From Pseudomonadota bacterium (GTDB lineage: Bacteria; Pseudomonadota; Gammaproteobacteria; UBA9214), in the NCBI GenBank assembly GCA_041395565.1, contig JAWLAI010000006.1, positions 1 to 64,000 on the forward strand: a stretch of DNA of 64,000 bases, written 5' to 3'. Below, piece after piece: positions 11,973 to 21,367 of the stretch. Positions within the stretch are counted from its first letter, which is position 1; each line of letters starts with the position of its first letter. The translations under genes were made by a program, and so were the position numbers. Below the pieces are notes generated by a model, which did not search any database, was not told where the DNA came from, and saw nothing but the letters and a program-made list of their open reading frames with translations.

Positions 11973-12217
11973 GCACCCATCCGCTACCAACCCGCCTGCG
12001 CGGGACGACCTACTTTACCACTCCTGCCGGGCACTGTCGGGTGCGGCACCGGGCGCAGCGGCAATCGCCGCGCCGGCTGTTCGACAGGCAGGGGCACGTG
12101 GAGTTGCAACGGCACGGAGCATGGACATGACGGCGGACTGCCGGGATGGACCGGAAATGTCCGCCGCGCGGTATCGGCTCACAGCCATCATGCCGTGGCC
12201 ACGGCCACGATAGCGGG

Positions 12218-12236
12218 GGATGATGAGACAGGTTCT
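12218..12236. repeat. single copy of a 19-bp element-end sequence
   Basis: GGATGATGAGACAGGTTCT matches the right end of the inverted-repeat unit at 20624-20891 at 16 of 19 positions. It overlaps the stop codon of the ion-channel gene. No partner arm is visible within the adjacent 240 bases. Confidence 0.35.
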
Positions 12237-13038
12237 AGTCCGAACCCTCGGTCGTGATGTGCAGCACGGCGCCGCAATGCTTGCAGTGCACGGCGTCGGC
12301 ATCGTGGCGGATGAGTCCGCAGGTCGGGCATTCGTAGCGCACCTTGCCCGGCCGGAAGATGGTCTGGATCAGGCGCAGGAACAGGGAGATGCCGAAGATC
12401 ATGATCAGCACCGCCAGGATGTGGCCGCCGGTTCCGACCAGGGTGATGTCGCCGAACCCCGTGGTCGTCAGGGTCGCGACCGTGAAATAGAGCGCGTCGA
12501 AATAATCGCCGATCTGCGGGTTGCTGCCCACCTGGGTCACGTACACCACGGCCGTGATGATGAAGATGAAGACCAGCAGGTTGACCACGCTGAAGATGAC
12601 GTCTTCGTGCATGCGCACGAAACGCGACTGCTGGCGCAGGTTGCTGACCATGTGATAGGAACGCAGCAGCCGCAGCGCGCGGATCACGCGCAGGAAGGCG
12701 TAGTTCTCGGCCAACGAGGGCGCAAGCAGCGAGGCGATGACGATCAGGTCCGCCAGGCCGACGGGATTGAAGACGTGGTGCAGGCGCCGCTCGCTGATGT
12801 ACAGCCGCGCCGCGAACTCCAGCAGGTACACGATACCGATCGCCTCCTCCACCACGTGCAGGTCGTCTACATGATGGAAGAAGGAGGCCAGCACGAAGTA
12901 CAGGATCGTGACGCTGTCGAATGCCAGCAGCGCCCAGCGGAACAGGCGCGAACGCCGGCTCACGCCGTTGTAGAGCTCGTTGATCTCGGCGTGGAGCAGC
13001 CGCCGGAAACCGGGGTTCGAAGACTGCGTCTCTTCCAT
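12235..13038 (-). CDS. voltage-gated potassium channel with C-terminal zinc ribbon
   Basis: A 267-residue inner-membrane channel. An S4-like voltage sensor has Arg at every third position (R117, R120, R123, R126). The pore has the selectivity filter TTTGFGD (191-197), and the final helix runs about 205-228. The tail carries CPTC (237-240) and CKHC (252-255), a zinc ribbon in the cytosol. Upstream in-frame codons reach 13293 but are Arg-rich shadow sequence, so the ATG at 13038 (MEETQ) is chosen. GFG instead of GYG is common among bacterial channels. The ribbon probably has a gating or assembly role; this is inference. Confidence 0.88.
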   Translation of the reverse strand: MEETQSSNPGFRRLLHAEINELYNGVSRRSRLFRWALLAFDSVTILYFVLASFFHHVDDLHVVEEAIGIVYLLEFAARLYISERRLHHVFNPVGLADLIVIASLLAPSLAENYAFLRVIRALRLLRSYHMVSNLRQQSRFVRMHEDVIFSVVNLLVFIFIITAVVYVTQVGSNPQIGDYFDALYFTVATLTTTGFGDITLVGTGGHILAVLIMIFGISLFLRLIQTIFRPGKVRYECPTCGLIRHDADAVHCKHCGAVLHITTEGSD

Positions 13039-13307
13039 GCTGCCGACTACCTCTGTCCGTGGGTGATGACGCCGCGGATTGTCGCCCGAAACCCTCCGCC
13101 TGGACAGTCTTATCGGCGGCCGCCCCCGCGGGTGTAGACGCGGCACCGGCGCCTGCCCGGAGCGGGCCTGGGCAATGCCATGAATCTGAATGCATATGGC
13201 GGGCACCAGGGCATCCGGAGCAGTGCGGGCAGGTGTGTGCCTAGACTGGTGGCAATGGCACGCGCCGTCTAGACTCAGCTCAAGCCGCTGCATCGAGGAA
13301 ACAGTAT

Positions 13308-13778
13308 ATGCGCCGACCCCTGCATCCCCTCTGGCAGTGCATCACCCTGGCAGGCTGCCTGGCCGCGGCAGCGCCCGCCGGCGCCGGCATCGACCCCGGC
13401 CCGCAGGACCTGGCCGCCGCCTTCGCCGCGGCGGGATTCGAACAGGCGGCGGACGGTCGCTATGTCCGCTGCCGGGAAGACCCGCCCACCCTGTCCTATA
13501 CACCGGGCCAGGCGGAGGTCGTCGACCTGAACGGCGACGGACGGCCCGAGGTCTGGATCACCGAAGGGAGCGTCTTCTGCTATGGCAACACCGGCAACGC
13601 CTTCGTGCTGCTGACACGCGAAGGTGGTGGCTGGCGCAAGCTGCTCGACGAGGTCGGTACGCCGCTGCAGCTGGATAGCGCAAAGGACGGCTGGCCGGAC
13701 ATCGAGGTGGGTGGACCGGGTTTCGAGCCCTTTCCGGTGTATCGCTGGGACGGCCACGGTTACGCACCGCGGCGCTGA
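13308..13778 (+). CDS. secreted protein with an FG-GAP/VCBS-like repeat, function unknown
   Basis: A 156-residue protein with a signal peptide (residues 1-26, ending AGAG). VVDLNGDGRPEVWITEG (about 68-84) looks like a Ca2+-binding FG-GAP/VCBS-type loop, and SAKDGWPDIEVGG is a degenerate second one. Two cysteines (in VRCRED and FCYGN) could form a disulfide. No catalytic motif is seen. It is a single gene converging on the TrpB2 gene. Confidence 0.7.
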   Translation: MRRPLHPLWQCITLAGCLAAAAPAGAGIDPGPQDLAAAFAAAGFEQAADGRYVRCREDPPTLSYTPGQAEVVDLNGDGRPEVWITEGSVFCYGNTGNAFVLLTREGGGWRKLLDEVGTPLQLDSAKDGWPDIEVGGPGFEPFPVYRWDGHGYAPRR

Positions 13779-13853
13779 GGGACGGCGACGTGCCGCGCGG
13801 CTGCCGACCCGATGCGCGGACGGCAGCGGCGGCAGCGCAGGCGGTGTCATGCG

Positions 13854-15212
13854 CTACTTCCCGCGCAGCGCAGCGGGCAGGTGCGCGAGCGATTCCGCAA
13901 TCGCCTCCGCGGGGAAGTCGTAGTCCTCCAGCTCGTTGTTCAGGTAGCGGTCGTAGGCGGACATGTCGAAATGGCCGTGGCCGGATAGGTTGAACAGGAT
14001 CGTCCTCGGCGCGCCGCTGCGCGCGCATTCGCGGGCCGAGCGGATGGCGGCGGCGACGGCGTGGTTGGATTCCGGTGCCGGCACGATACCCTCCGTGCGC
14101 GCGAACAGCACGCCGGCCTCGAACGTCTCCAGCTGCGGGATGGCGACCGCGTCCACCAGCCCCTCGGCATGCAACTGGCTGATGAGCGGCGAGTCGCCGT
14201 GATAGCGCAGGCCGCCGGCATGGATACCCGGCGGCACGAAGTCATGGCCGAGGGTGTACATCTTGAGCAGCGGGGTGAGCCCGATGGCGTCGCCGTAGTC
14301 GTAGGCATACTGTCCCTTGGTCAACGTCGGGCACGAGGTCGGTTCCACCGCGATCAGGCGCACTGCCTTGCCGGCCGCCTTGTCGGCGAAGAACGGCAAT
14401 GCGATGCCGCCGAAGTTGGAACCGCCGCCGCAGGGCGCATAGATCTCGTCCGGATAATCACCTACCAGCGCCAGCTGCTTTTTCGCCTCCTGGCCGATGA
14501 CGGTCTGGTGCAGCAGCACGTGATTGAGCACCGAACCCAGCGCGTAGTTGGTATCCGCCCGTCCGGCCGCCTCCTCGGCCGCCTCGGAGATGGCGATACC
14601 GAGCGAGCCGGGCGAATCCGGATGTTGCGCCAGGATCTTGCGCCCGGACGCGGTCATGTCGGTGGGGCTCGCGAACACCTCGGCGCCCCAGGTCTGCATC
14701 ATCGAGCGCCGGTACGGCTTCTGCTCGTAACTGATCTTCACCATGTACACGCGCACCGCGAGCCCGAACAGCTGCCCGGCCAGCGCCAGCGAGCAGCCCC
14801 ACTGCCCCGCCCCTGTCTCGGTGGTCAGGCGCCGGATACCGGCGACCTTGTTGTAATACGCCTGCGCGACGGCGGTGTTAGGCTTGTGCGATCCGGCGGG
14901 GCTGACCGCCTCGTTCTTGTAGTAGAGTTTCGCCGGCGTGCCGAGCGCCTGCTCCAGGCGGCGGGCACGGTACAGCGGCGAAGGCCGCCACAGCTGCAAC
15001 GCCTCGCGCACGGGCTCCGGTATCGGGATCCAGCGTTCGGCGCTGACCTCCTGCGCGATGATGTTGTCGGGAAAGATCGCCTGCAACGCTTCCGGTCCGA
15101 CCGGGTTGCCATCCGGTCCCAGCGGGGGCGACGGTGGATTCGGCATGTCGGCGACGACGTTGTACCAGTGGGTGGGGATCTCGGTTTCCGGTAACAGGAT
15201 CTTGGTGTGCAT
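13854..15212 (-). CDS. TrpB-like PLP-dependent enzyme (TrpB2 type)
   Basis: A 452-residue tryptophan-synthase-beta-like enzyme. The PLP lysine lies in AGSHKPNTA and the phosphate-binding loop is GGGSN, both typical of the TrpB2 subgroup; the N-terminal [17 protein letters not shown] extension and [10 protein letters not shown] stretch also fit. TrpB2 makes tryptophan from indole and serine or salvages indole. No trpA is nearby, which fits a stand-alone TrpB2. The open frame continues far upstream over the divergent NnrS gene, but the ATG at 15212 begins the conserved protein. Confidence 0.93.
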   Translation of the reverse strand: MHTKILLPETEIPTHWYNVVADMPNPPSPPLGPDGNPVGPEALQAIFPDNIIAQEVSAERWIPIPEPVREALQLWRPSPLYRARRLEQALGTPAKLYYKNEAVSPAGSHKPNTAVAQAYYNKVAGIRRLTTETGAGQWGCSLALAGQLFGLAVRVYMVKISYEQKPYRRSMMQTWGAEVFASPTDMTASGRKILAQHPDSPGSLGIAISEAAEEAAGRADTNYALGSVLNHVLLHQTVIGQEAKKQLALVGDYPDEIYAPCGGGSNFGGIALPFFADKAAGKAVRLIAVEPTSCPTLTKGQYAYDYGDAIGLTPLLKMYTLGHDFVPPGIHAGGLRYHGDSPLISQLHAEGLVDAVAIPQLETFEAGVLFARTEGIVPAPESNHAVAAAIRSARECARSGAPRTILFNLSGHGHFDMSAYDRYLNNELEDYDFPAEAIAESLAHLPAALRGK

Positions 15213-15539
15213 GTTGGTCTCCTGCAGGTCCCGGTGTCGACGCGGGCCGGACCTGCCGGTGGTCACGATCGGAACAACGGCGATGGTCACTGCACTATAT
15301 GGGAAACGCGTGTCACGGGCCACCTGGACTGCTTCCGGTCCCGGAGCATCCACGGGCGGCGGTGCGACTGCGGCACACGGGATCGCGGCATGCCTGCCGC
15401 CATGCAGCGTCACAGTAACAGCGGACCTGTCCCCGCCGTTCCTGCTACCATCCCAGGCGGCGGGCACAGTAACGCGCAACAGGCGCGAGCGCGCCCCGCC
15501 CCGGAATCCGCCCGTGTGAAAACCAGCCACAAAACCACC
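15213..15539. other. divergent promoter region of TrpB2-type gene and nnrS-type gene
   Basis: About 330 bases between divergent starts. GGTCAC occurs twice (near 15270 and 15285) and a TATA-like ACTATAT lies near 15295. No clear operator symmetry, T-box or trp-leader peptide with tandem Trp codons is visible. Confidence 0.4.
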
Positions 15540-16613
15540 ATGGCACACCGCCTGCTGTTCCCGCTGGCAACGCTGTATGCGCTGTGCGTCGTGCCCTTCT
15601 GGCTGCTGGTACACGACAGGTTGCCGCCGCTGTTCGATGCCGCCTGGCACGGTCACGAGATGCTGTTCGGCTTCGCGCTCGCCGTCATCGCCGGATTCCT
15701 CGGTACGCACACCACGCGCGCGTTGACCGCCACCCTGGTCTCGACCTGGATCATCGCCCGCGTCGCCGCCGCACTCGGCAGCGGCGTACCCGCCTTCCTC
15801 GCCGGCCTGGCGTTCCCGGTGACTGTATTCATCGCGACCGTGCCGGCGCTGCTCGCCGGGAGCAAGCGGCCCGAGAACCGTATCCTGCCGCTGCTGCTGA
15901 CCCTGCTGGTCGCCGCGGATGCGGCATGGTGGACAGGACGCACCTGGTTCGGCGACCAGGCCCACTCCAGCGCCCTGCTCGGCGCCATCGATCTGATCGC
16001 CCTGTTGTTGCTGATGATGGGCGGGCGCACCCTGCGCGCCGCGCTCGGCAACCATCTCGAGCAGCAGGGCATCGCGCGCCGCGACCACTGCGCGCGCAAC
16101 CTGGAGCTGCCGCTGGCGCTGCTCGCCACCGCCGCGGCGCTGACCGACGCCCTCGCCTTGTCCGCGACGGCCGGGCTCTGCTGCCTCGGGGCCGCGCTGC
16201 TCGCACTGCTGCGGGTGCTGCCCTGGCAGCTGCGCCACGCACTGGCACGGCCGCACCTGTGGACGCTGGCGCTCGGTTACCTCTGGCTGGTGCCCGGCCT
16301 GGCACTCAAGGGTATCGCCCAGCTGGGTGGCGGCCCGGCAGTCACCGATCTGCTGCACGGCATCGGCATCGGTGCGCTCGGTACCCTTACCCTGGTGATG
16401 ATGGCGCGCACCACGGCCGTACGCGCGCGCCGGCCGGTCACGGCCTTTGCCGATATCGGGGTTGCGGCCGTGCTGGTCAGTACGGCCGCCTGCTGCCGCC
16501 TGCTCGCAGCGTACTGGCCACAGACTGGTGACATGCTGCTGTGGCTCGCCGCCGGCACCTGGAGTGGTGCATTCCTGATCCTGTTCATCCGCCTGTGGCG
16601 GATGGCCGTCTAG
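15540..16613 (+). CDS. NnrS family integral membrane protein
   Basis: A 357-residue protein made of about ten to twelve hydrophobic helices. It begins with the NnrS hallmarks: a PLF-type first helix followed by [21 protein letters not shown], and later [10 protein letters not shown] and [13 protein letters not shown]. NnrS is a haem- and copper-containing membrane protein that protects against nitric oxide and nitrosative stress. The conserved WHGHE and H positions are present. ATG 15540 is chosen because residues before it are a low-complexity shadow. It is divergent from the TrpB2 gene. Confidence 0.85.
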   Translation: MAHRLLFPLATLYALCVVPFWLLVHDRLPPLFDAAWHGHEMLFGFALAVIAGFLGTHTTRALTATLVSTWIIARVAAALGSGVPAFLAGLAFPVTVFIATVPALLAGSKRPENRILPLLLTLLVAADAAWWTGRTWFGDQAHSSALLGAIDLIALLLLMMGGRTLRAALGNHLEQQGIARRDHCARNLELPLALLATAAALTDALALSATAGLCCLGAALLALLRVLPWQLRHALARPHLWTLALGYLWLVPGLALKGIAQLGGGPAVTDLLHGIGIGALGTLTLVMMARTTAVRARRPVTAFADIGVAAVLVSTAACCRLLAAYWPQTGDMLLWLAAGTWSGAFLILFIRLWRMAV

Positions 16614-16664
16614 CGCCCAGGTACCGACGCCGCTCGGGATCGGAACGGACGGGACTACCGGCGC

Positions 16665-16961
16665 TTACAGCCATTCCTGCCGCATGGCGGCGATCTGAAT
16701 ATCGCGCGCCTCGGCGCAGAGCTGCCGTACCCGGCCGATCTCCGCGTCCAGCCGGTGGCGGTCACCGCCCAGCATGCAGATGGCGATCACCGCCCGCTGC
16801 CACTTGTCCTGGTGCCCGACCTCGGCGACCGAGGCATTGAAGCGGACGCGCAGGCGTTCCTTCAGGCCATGGACGGCACTGCGCTTGTCCTTCAGCGACT
16901 GCGCCCAGGGAATGACGAGCTCGACGGTGAGCAGACAGATGAAAAGGTCGGGAGCGGACAT
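16665..16961 (-). CDS. DUF503 domain-containing protein
   Basis: A 98-residue protein with the DUF503 pattern: an N-terminal beta strand (LFICLLTVELVIPWAQSLKDKRS), then LKERLRVRFNASVAEVG and KWQRAVIAI. The family is small, ferredoxin-like in fold, of unknown function, and often near rbfA in other genomes; that neighbour is absent here. ATG 16961 is chosen over in-frame upstream codons to 17030, which look non-coding. Confidence 0.85.
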   Translation of the reverse strand: MSAPDLFICLLTVELVIPWAQSLKDKRSAVHGLKERLRVRFNASVAEVGHQDKWQRAVIAICMLGGDRHRLDAEIGRVRQLCAEARDIQIAAMRQEWL

Positions 16962-17045
16962 GGCGGCGGGTGGCGGTGACAGGGACATCCCGGCCCGAGT
17001 ATACCCCATGCGACGCGCTCCGCCGGCCACTCGCGCCCACGGCGC

Positions 17046-18056
17046 CTACATCGCATCGAGTGCCTTGCGCGCTCCCTTGTGGCCCTTGCCCGCCGCCTGC
17101 GTCAGCCACTTCTTCGCCTCCGCACGGTCGGCTTTCACGCCCTGTCCCTGCAGATACATGTCGCCGAGATTGTACTGGGCGTTGACGTGACCGTGCTCCG
17201 CGGCCTTGCGGAACCACTTCAGCGCCGCGCCGTAATCCTGCTTGACCCCCCGGCCGCGGCGGTACAGGACGCCGAGATTGTTCTGCGCATCCGGGTGCCC
17301 CAGCACGGCGGCCTTGCCGTACCATTGCGCCGCCTCGGCATAATCCTGGCCGACGCCGTCGCCCGCGGCATAGCGCAAACCCAGGCTGTATTCCGCCGGC
17401 GGATAGTCGTTCAGCGCGGCCTTGCGATGCCAGCGCACCGATTCGGCCAGGTCCTTGCGCACGCCGGTGCCAAAGAAGTAGCAGAGCCCCAGGTTGTGCT
17501 GGGCGACGACATCCCCTTTCGCCGCGGCGAGCTGATACCACTGGGTCGAGAGTGTTTCGTTCTTCGCCACACCCTTGCCGGCCTGGTACAGCATGGCGAG
17601 CTGCACCATCGCCTGGGTGTCGCCCGCATCCGCCGCCTCCTGCAGCCATTTCAGACCCGCCGCCTCGTCCTTGTCCACACCCTGGCCGGCGGCATAGAGC
17701 ATCGCGATGTTGATCTTCGCCTTGGTATCGCCCTGTGCCGCGGCCTTGCGGTACCAGCGCATGGCCTCGCGGTAGTCCCGCTCCACGCCCTTGCCGGCGC
17801 GATAGAGATTGCCGAGGTTGGTCTGCGCCTTGACATGTCTCTGCTGCGCCGCCTTGCGGTACCACTCGACGGCCTGTCCGAGATCCTGTTGCACGCCGCC
17901 CCGGCCCGCCTCGTAGCGCTGGCCGAGGCCGAACTGGCTGTCCGCGTCGCCGTGCGCGGCGGCCTGCTGCACTTCCGCGAGTGTCTCGGCCGCCGACAAC
18001 GGCAGGGTGCTGGCACCCAGGAGCAGGAACAGCAGGATGGCGCGGTATCGTTGCAT
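17046..18056 (-). CDS. secreted Sel1-like repeat protein
   Basis: A signal peptide (residues 1-22, ending LSAAE) is followed by eight consecutive 36-residue Sel1 repeats of the form A-x-x-N-L-G-x-x-Y-x-x-G-x-G-V-x-x-D-x-x-x-A-x-x-W-Y-x-K-A-A. Such proteins form a right-handed alpha solenoid and usually scaffold other proteins in the periplasm or envelope. It is a single gene. The partner is not indicated by the neighbours. Confidence 0.88.
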   Translation of the reverse strand: MQRYRAILLFLLLGASTLPLSAAETLAEVQQAAAHGDADSQFGLGQRYEAGRGGVQQDLGQAVEWYRKAAQQRHVKAQTNLGNLYRAGKGVERDYREAMRWYRKAAAQGDTKAKINIAMLYAAGQGVDKDEAAGLKWLQEAADAGDTQAMVQLAMLYQAGKGVAKNETLSTQWYQLAAAKGDVVAQHNLGLCYFFGTGVRKDLAESVRWHRKAALNDYPPAEYSLGLRYAAGDGVGQDYAEAAQWYGKAAVLGHPDAQNNLGVLYRRGRGVKQDYGAALKWFRKAAEHGHVNAQYNLGDMYLQGQGVKADRAEAKKWLTQAAGKGHKGARKALDAM

Positions 18057-18116
18057 GACGGCATTCCTCAGGGCGCGGCTGGCATGGACGCAGTATAGCG
18101 CGCCCGGCGCCGGGGC

Positions 18117-18497
18117 TCAGTCCGTCCAGTACTTCGCCTTCGTCGGCAGGATCCAGCGGATCCCGCCCCGGGGATCCGCACAATCGCCCGGATAGCGCGG
18201 GATCAGATGCATGTGCACATGCGGAATGCTCTGGCCTGCCGCGGGACCGTCGTTCAGGCCGATGTTGTACGCCGCCGGCCGGAACTCGGCGTCCACGCCC
18301 GCCTTCGCCTCCGCCAGCAGGGCCAGCAGGGCCTGCTGTTCCGCCGCGGTGAGTTCGAACAGCGAACCGACATGGCGCTTCGGCATGACCAGCGAGTGGC
18401 CGGGCGCGAGCGGGAAGTCATCGCGGATCATGAAACAGTGGGCGTTGCTGCCCAAAATGCGGGCCGGGTCGATAGTGCAGAAAAAACAGGCTTTCAT
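18117..18497 (-). CDS. HIT family protein
   Basis: A 126-residue histidine-triad nucleotide-binding protein; the triad H93-V-H95-M-H97 sits in the hallmark HVHMHLIPR. The N-terminal CxxC (C4, C7 in CFFC) with later conserved His resembles the zinc-binding end of the Fhit-like/HIT branch. Likely a cytosolic nucleotide hydrolase or transferase. No neighbour suggests a specific substrate. Confidence 0.9.
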   Translation of the reverse strand: MKACFFCTIDPARILGSNAHCFMIRDDFPLAPGHSLVMPKRHVGSLFELTAAEQQALLALLAEAKAGVDAEFRPAAYNIGLNDGPAAGQSIPHVHMHLIPRYPGDCADPRGGIRWILPTKAKYWTD

Positions 18498-18588
18498 GGC
18501 TCAAGGCTCTATAAGTTCGGGAACGATGCGGTCGCGATCGGTGCCGCGCCATGGTACTGCAAATCCTGCCGCGACCCCATCCGCGCAC

Positions 18589-19335
18589 CTAGCCCACGCC
18601 CGCCTGCGCCAGCAGCACGTCGATCAGGCGCTCCAGTTCGCGCGTTGTCAGCTCCTGCCTGTCGCAGCTGGAGCTGCAGAGATTCACCGCCGCAACGGGC
18701 TGTGGCGAGTGGGCGCGGAACAGCTCCAGCGCCGCGCCGCCGCCAGCGAGGATATCCCGGCACACCGCCGGGCTCAGCATCCCGGCGCACTCGAGCACCG
18801 GCAGCTGCGCGATGTTGTGCAACGCGGTCAGCAGTTTCGGCCCGATATATTGCGGCGGCATCGATCCCCGGTTCCGCTCCAGCAGGCGCTCTGCGGTAGC
18901 GGCATAGAAATCCAGGAACGGATTGCCGCGGCGAAACAGCAGGAAGGCGTTGTGCACCTTGCTGTAGACCCGCAGCCGGCCTTGCCGGTCCGGCTGCACC
19001 CAGACCTCGCGGCCGACTGCGAGCGACTCCGCCGGCATGATGAACGCCGCGGGCGCGGTGACCAGGATGTCCGCATCCAGCCAGATCACGGTCCGGTATG
19101 CCTCGTTCAGGCCTTCCTGCAGCACCCGCAACCGCGCGAGGTCGGTGGCGATGACAGGCTGCGCGCGGGTCTTGCCGAGCAGGGCCTCGGGCACGCGCGC
19201 GAACAACTCGTCGCCGAGGCAGCGGTAGTCGTAACGGTTGCGCTCGCACCAGTCACGCACGGAGGCCAGGCAGCGACCGAGCCAGGGATAGGGCAGCGGC
19301 GTACGGTGTGACTGGATTACCAGCGTGTCCTGCAT
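18589..19335 (-). CDS. putative GT-A-type glycosyltransferase
   Basis: A 248-residue cytosolic protein. VIWLDADILV contains a D87-A-D89 metal and nucleotide-sugar motif in the setting seen in GMA12/MNN10-like and related galactosyl or mannosyl transferases. RVYSKVHNAFLLFRRGNPFLDFY looks like an acceptor-side segment. The ATG at 19335 begins a conserved-looking stretch (DTLVIQSHRTPLPYPWLGRCL); the 127 codons upstream are shadow. No other polysaccharide genes flank it, so the acceptor is unknown. Confidence 0.65.
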   Translation of the reverse strand: MQDTLVIQSHRTPLPYPWLGRCLASVRDWCERNRYDYRCLGDELFARVPEALLGKTRAQPVIATDLARLRVLQEGLNEAYRTVIWLDADILVTAPAAFIMPAESLAVGREVWVQPDRQGRLRVYSKVHNAFLLFRRGNPFLDFYAATAERLLERNRGSMPPQYIGPKLLTALHNIAQLPVLECAGMLSPAVCRDILAGGGAALELFRAHSPQPVAAVNLCSSSCDRQELTTRELERLIDVLLAQAGVG

Positions 19336-19444
19336 GATCTTCGTCCGGGCTCGGGTGGCGGGGGCGCCGTGCCGCGGGGTCATGATACCCGCATTCCGGC
19401 ATGTCCCTGAATCCCGGACGTTGCAACGCCGCACTGCCACGCGC

Positions 19445-19945
19445 CTAGTCGCCGATCTCCTTGCCCAGTTCCAGCGTCTGGCTGTCCTCCATGTCCGCCA
19501 CCCTGACCGTGAACCCGAGCGAACGGGCCAATTCGAGCATGCGCGAGTTCCCCGGCAGCACACTGGCCTCGAAATGCCGGATGCCGGCCGTGACGGCGAG
19601 CGTTCGCAGTGCCAGCAGCAGGCGCGCGCCGATCCCCCGGCCCTGCCATGCATCCGCGACGACGACGGCGATCTCGGCGCGGTCGGTGTCAGGATAGCGG
19701 ACGTAGCGGGCGACACCGATCTCGCGCGCGCCGGGCCCGTCCGGCACGGTGGCGATCAGTGCCATGTCGTCCGGGTAATTGACATGCGTGAAGCGCTCCA
19801 GCATCTCGGGCGTGAGGTTCTTGAGTGCGGAATGGAAGCGGTAATAGCGTGATTGCGGCGAGAGCCCGTCGACGAAGCGCTGCTCGATGTCACGGTCGGC
19901 GGGATGCATGGTCCGCAGGGTCACGGTCGTGCCGTCCACGACCAT
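19445..19945 (-). CDS. GNAT family N-acetyltransferase
   Basis: A 166-residue acetyl-CoA-dependent acyltransferase. Acetyl-CoA motif A appears as QGRGIGA (101-107), preceded by the EIAVVVADAW strand. The N-terminal part (FVDGLSPQSRYYRF, FTHVNYPDDMAL) is the form found in the acetyltransferase domain of Pat-type protein acetyltransferases, here as a free domain. The ATG at 19945 has AGGAG five to nine bases upstream, which decides the start; the longer frame to 20140 is not supported. Confidence 0.85.
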   Translation of the reverse strand: MVVDGTTVTLRTMHPADRDIEQRFVDGLSPQSRYYRFHSALKNLTPEMLERFTHVNYPDDMALIATVPDGPGAREIGVARYVRYPDTDRAEIAVVVADAWQGRGIGARLLLALRTLAVTAGIRHFEASVLPGNSRMLELARSLGFTVRVADMEDSQTLELGKEIGD

Positions 19946-20152
19946 CGTCTCCTGGTACTCGGGGATACTCAATATTGCCGCCCTGCACCCATTGCCTGCC
20001 CATCCCTGCCCTGCAACCCGGATTGCTGCAGGGCACGCGCGAACTCGGATAGTCCGCCTTGCCGGATATGACGATTGGCAGGGTCTGGTACGAACGGGGG
20101 CCCTGCCCTGTGCCGGCCGCGGAGGTTTTGATGCTTGCATACGCAGTTGCGG

Positions 20153-20344
20153 TCAGGTGCCATAGCCGGCCGTTTCGTCATCTGCCTGGCTGAGTCTGAA
20201 TAGGGCGTACCGCTCGCCAGCTTCCTTGACCTCGCTGTACGATACGACGTAGCAACCTTCCATTTTCTCGCGCTTCATGATGGCATCCATCAGCTGATTG
20301 AAGCGTTTCCGCTGTTCGCGGATATTGACCTTGATAAGCCTCAT
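20153..20344 (-). CDS. small hypothetical protein
   Basis: A 63-residue charged protein (MRLIKVNIREQRKRFNQLMD) with a basic helix followed by a strand-like YVVSYSEVKEAGERYALFRL and an acidic tail. AAGGGTG lies just upstream of the ATG. The balanced composition with Ile, Lys, Glu and Tyr differs from the Arg/Ala/Pro shadows common here, so it is probably real. No family is recognised. It could be a small regulator, but nothing shows that. Confidence 0.5.
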   Translation of the reverse strand: MRLIKVNIREQRKRFNQLMDAIMKREKMEGCYVVSYSEVKEAGERYALFRLSQADDETAGYGT

Positions 20345-20943
20345 GGGTACACCCTTGGATGACGTTCACTCGTGGCCGGTTCGCAAACATTGTCGCCCGG
20401 GAACTTTGCAGATTTATTTAGTTCAGCGGCTATCTGCAGGATTTTTCCGGTTGCAATATAAGTATTGCCTTAAGAAAGGGGAATGATCCCTGCGGTTTCC
20501 TGCATTGCCACATACTTACCTGCCGCCCCATCGGCTTGCATAACGTGCTGTAATAATAACACTTAATGGCGCTGGCGAAATCGCCCGCTCGCGCCGACTT
20601 TGCATATAAGCGCTTCTCGTACTAGAACTTATCTCATATCCCGCGCGAACTGCGTAACAGCCTGGAATGCGCGCCTGCAAGGCGCGCTACGCAGCAGAGT
20701 TCTTGACGTCCGGGCAAGCAGCGCAACACGGCAGGCTTGCATCTCGGGCGCAACCCCTGGGCGCCGGGCGGTTTTGTACCCAGGCAGGGTCGCGGCTCAC
20801 TCAGATAGCTAGGGCTACGCTACGGTCAACGCGCCCGCCAGCAATCAACAATTGCACGGTCGCGGCCGCGTCGGATTATGAGATAGGTTCCAGTAACAGC
20901 AAAATGAATCCAGTGATTCCAACAAACGTTAAGGTGATATCAC
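20345..20943. other. intergenic region at the start of the accessory stretch
   Basis: About 600 bases with no convincing gene. Base composition becomes more AT-rich (near 20400-20560), with TAATAATAACACTTAA around 20550. It then contains the MITE-like unit at 20624-20891, and the last 50 bases hold AAGGTGAT, a likely ribosome binding site of the next small gene. Confidence 0.45.
20624..20891. repeat. MITE-like non-coding unit with terminal inverted repeats
   Basis: The left end AGAACTTATCTCATATCC (20624-20641) is the reverse complement, with two substitutions and a one-base gap, of the right end GGATTATGAGATAGGTTCC (20873-20891). The roughly 230-bp interior is GC-rich, has several small inverted repeats and no credible reading frame. 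Flanking trinucleotides are ACT and AGT, so no exact target duplication. A related single end sits at 12218-12236. This fits a miniature element mobilised in trans by an IS5-like transposase; that assignment is inference. Confidence 0.45.
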
Positions 20944-21144
20944 ATGGCAATATTGATAACGAAGATCGGCGCCAAATATTCCGCCACTGTCACGCCGCCT
21001 CACAGCGGGAAGGACATGTGGTCAACCGCTGACCCGGTTGATGTCGGCACGCTGGTCAATGAGCTCAAAGCCCAGGGTTGCAACTACAACGATATCGGTG
21101 ATGCGTTCTTGAATTCCGGATCACTACGAATTGAGCCGCAATGA
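20944..21144 (+). CDS. small hypothetical protein
   Basis: A 66-residue protein without signal peptide or membrane segment, reading IGAKYSATVTPPHSGKDMWS near the start and LVNELKAQGCNYNDIGDAF near the end, which looks like a beta-hairpin followed by a helix. AAGGTGAT precedes the ATG at a suitable distance. Composition is protein-like and not a shadow. No family recognised; the neighbours give no functional clue. Confidence 0.5.
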   Translation: MAILITKIGAKYSATVTPPHSGKDMWSTADPVDVGTLVNELKAQGCNYNDIGDAFLNSGSLRIEPQ

Positions 21145-21367
21145 TCGTTCGCACCGTCGAGACGAATACCAGTCGGTTGTAGCAAGGCAGGTTCAAGACC
21201 AGATCCCCGCGCGTACTGCATACCCCATCGGCTGCAGGATCTGCATGCCCAGCCACGAGGGAGAACGGCAGGATGCCTTTCCTAATAAAATCGCATTAGT
21301 GACATTTTCCTGTCACCGAAGTAGACTTGTATCCATCAGATAATAATATCTTAATAATCAAGAATAA

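Noticed and set aside
13854..16358. N-terminal extension of the TrpB2 frame to 16358 (834 codons)
   Set aside because: The first 380 codons are low-complexity Gln/Gly/Arg sequence lying over the NnrS gene; the conserved protein starts at 15212.
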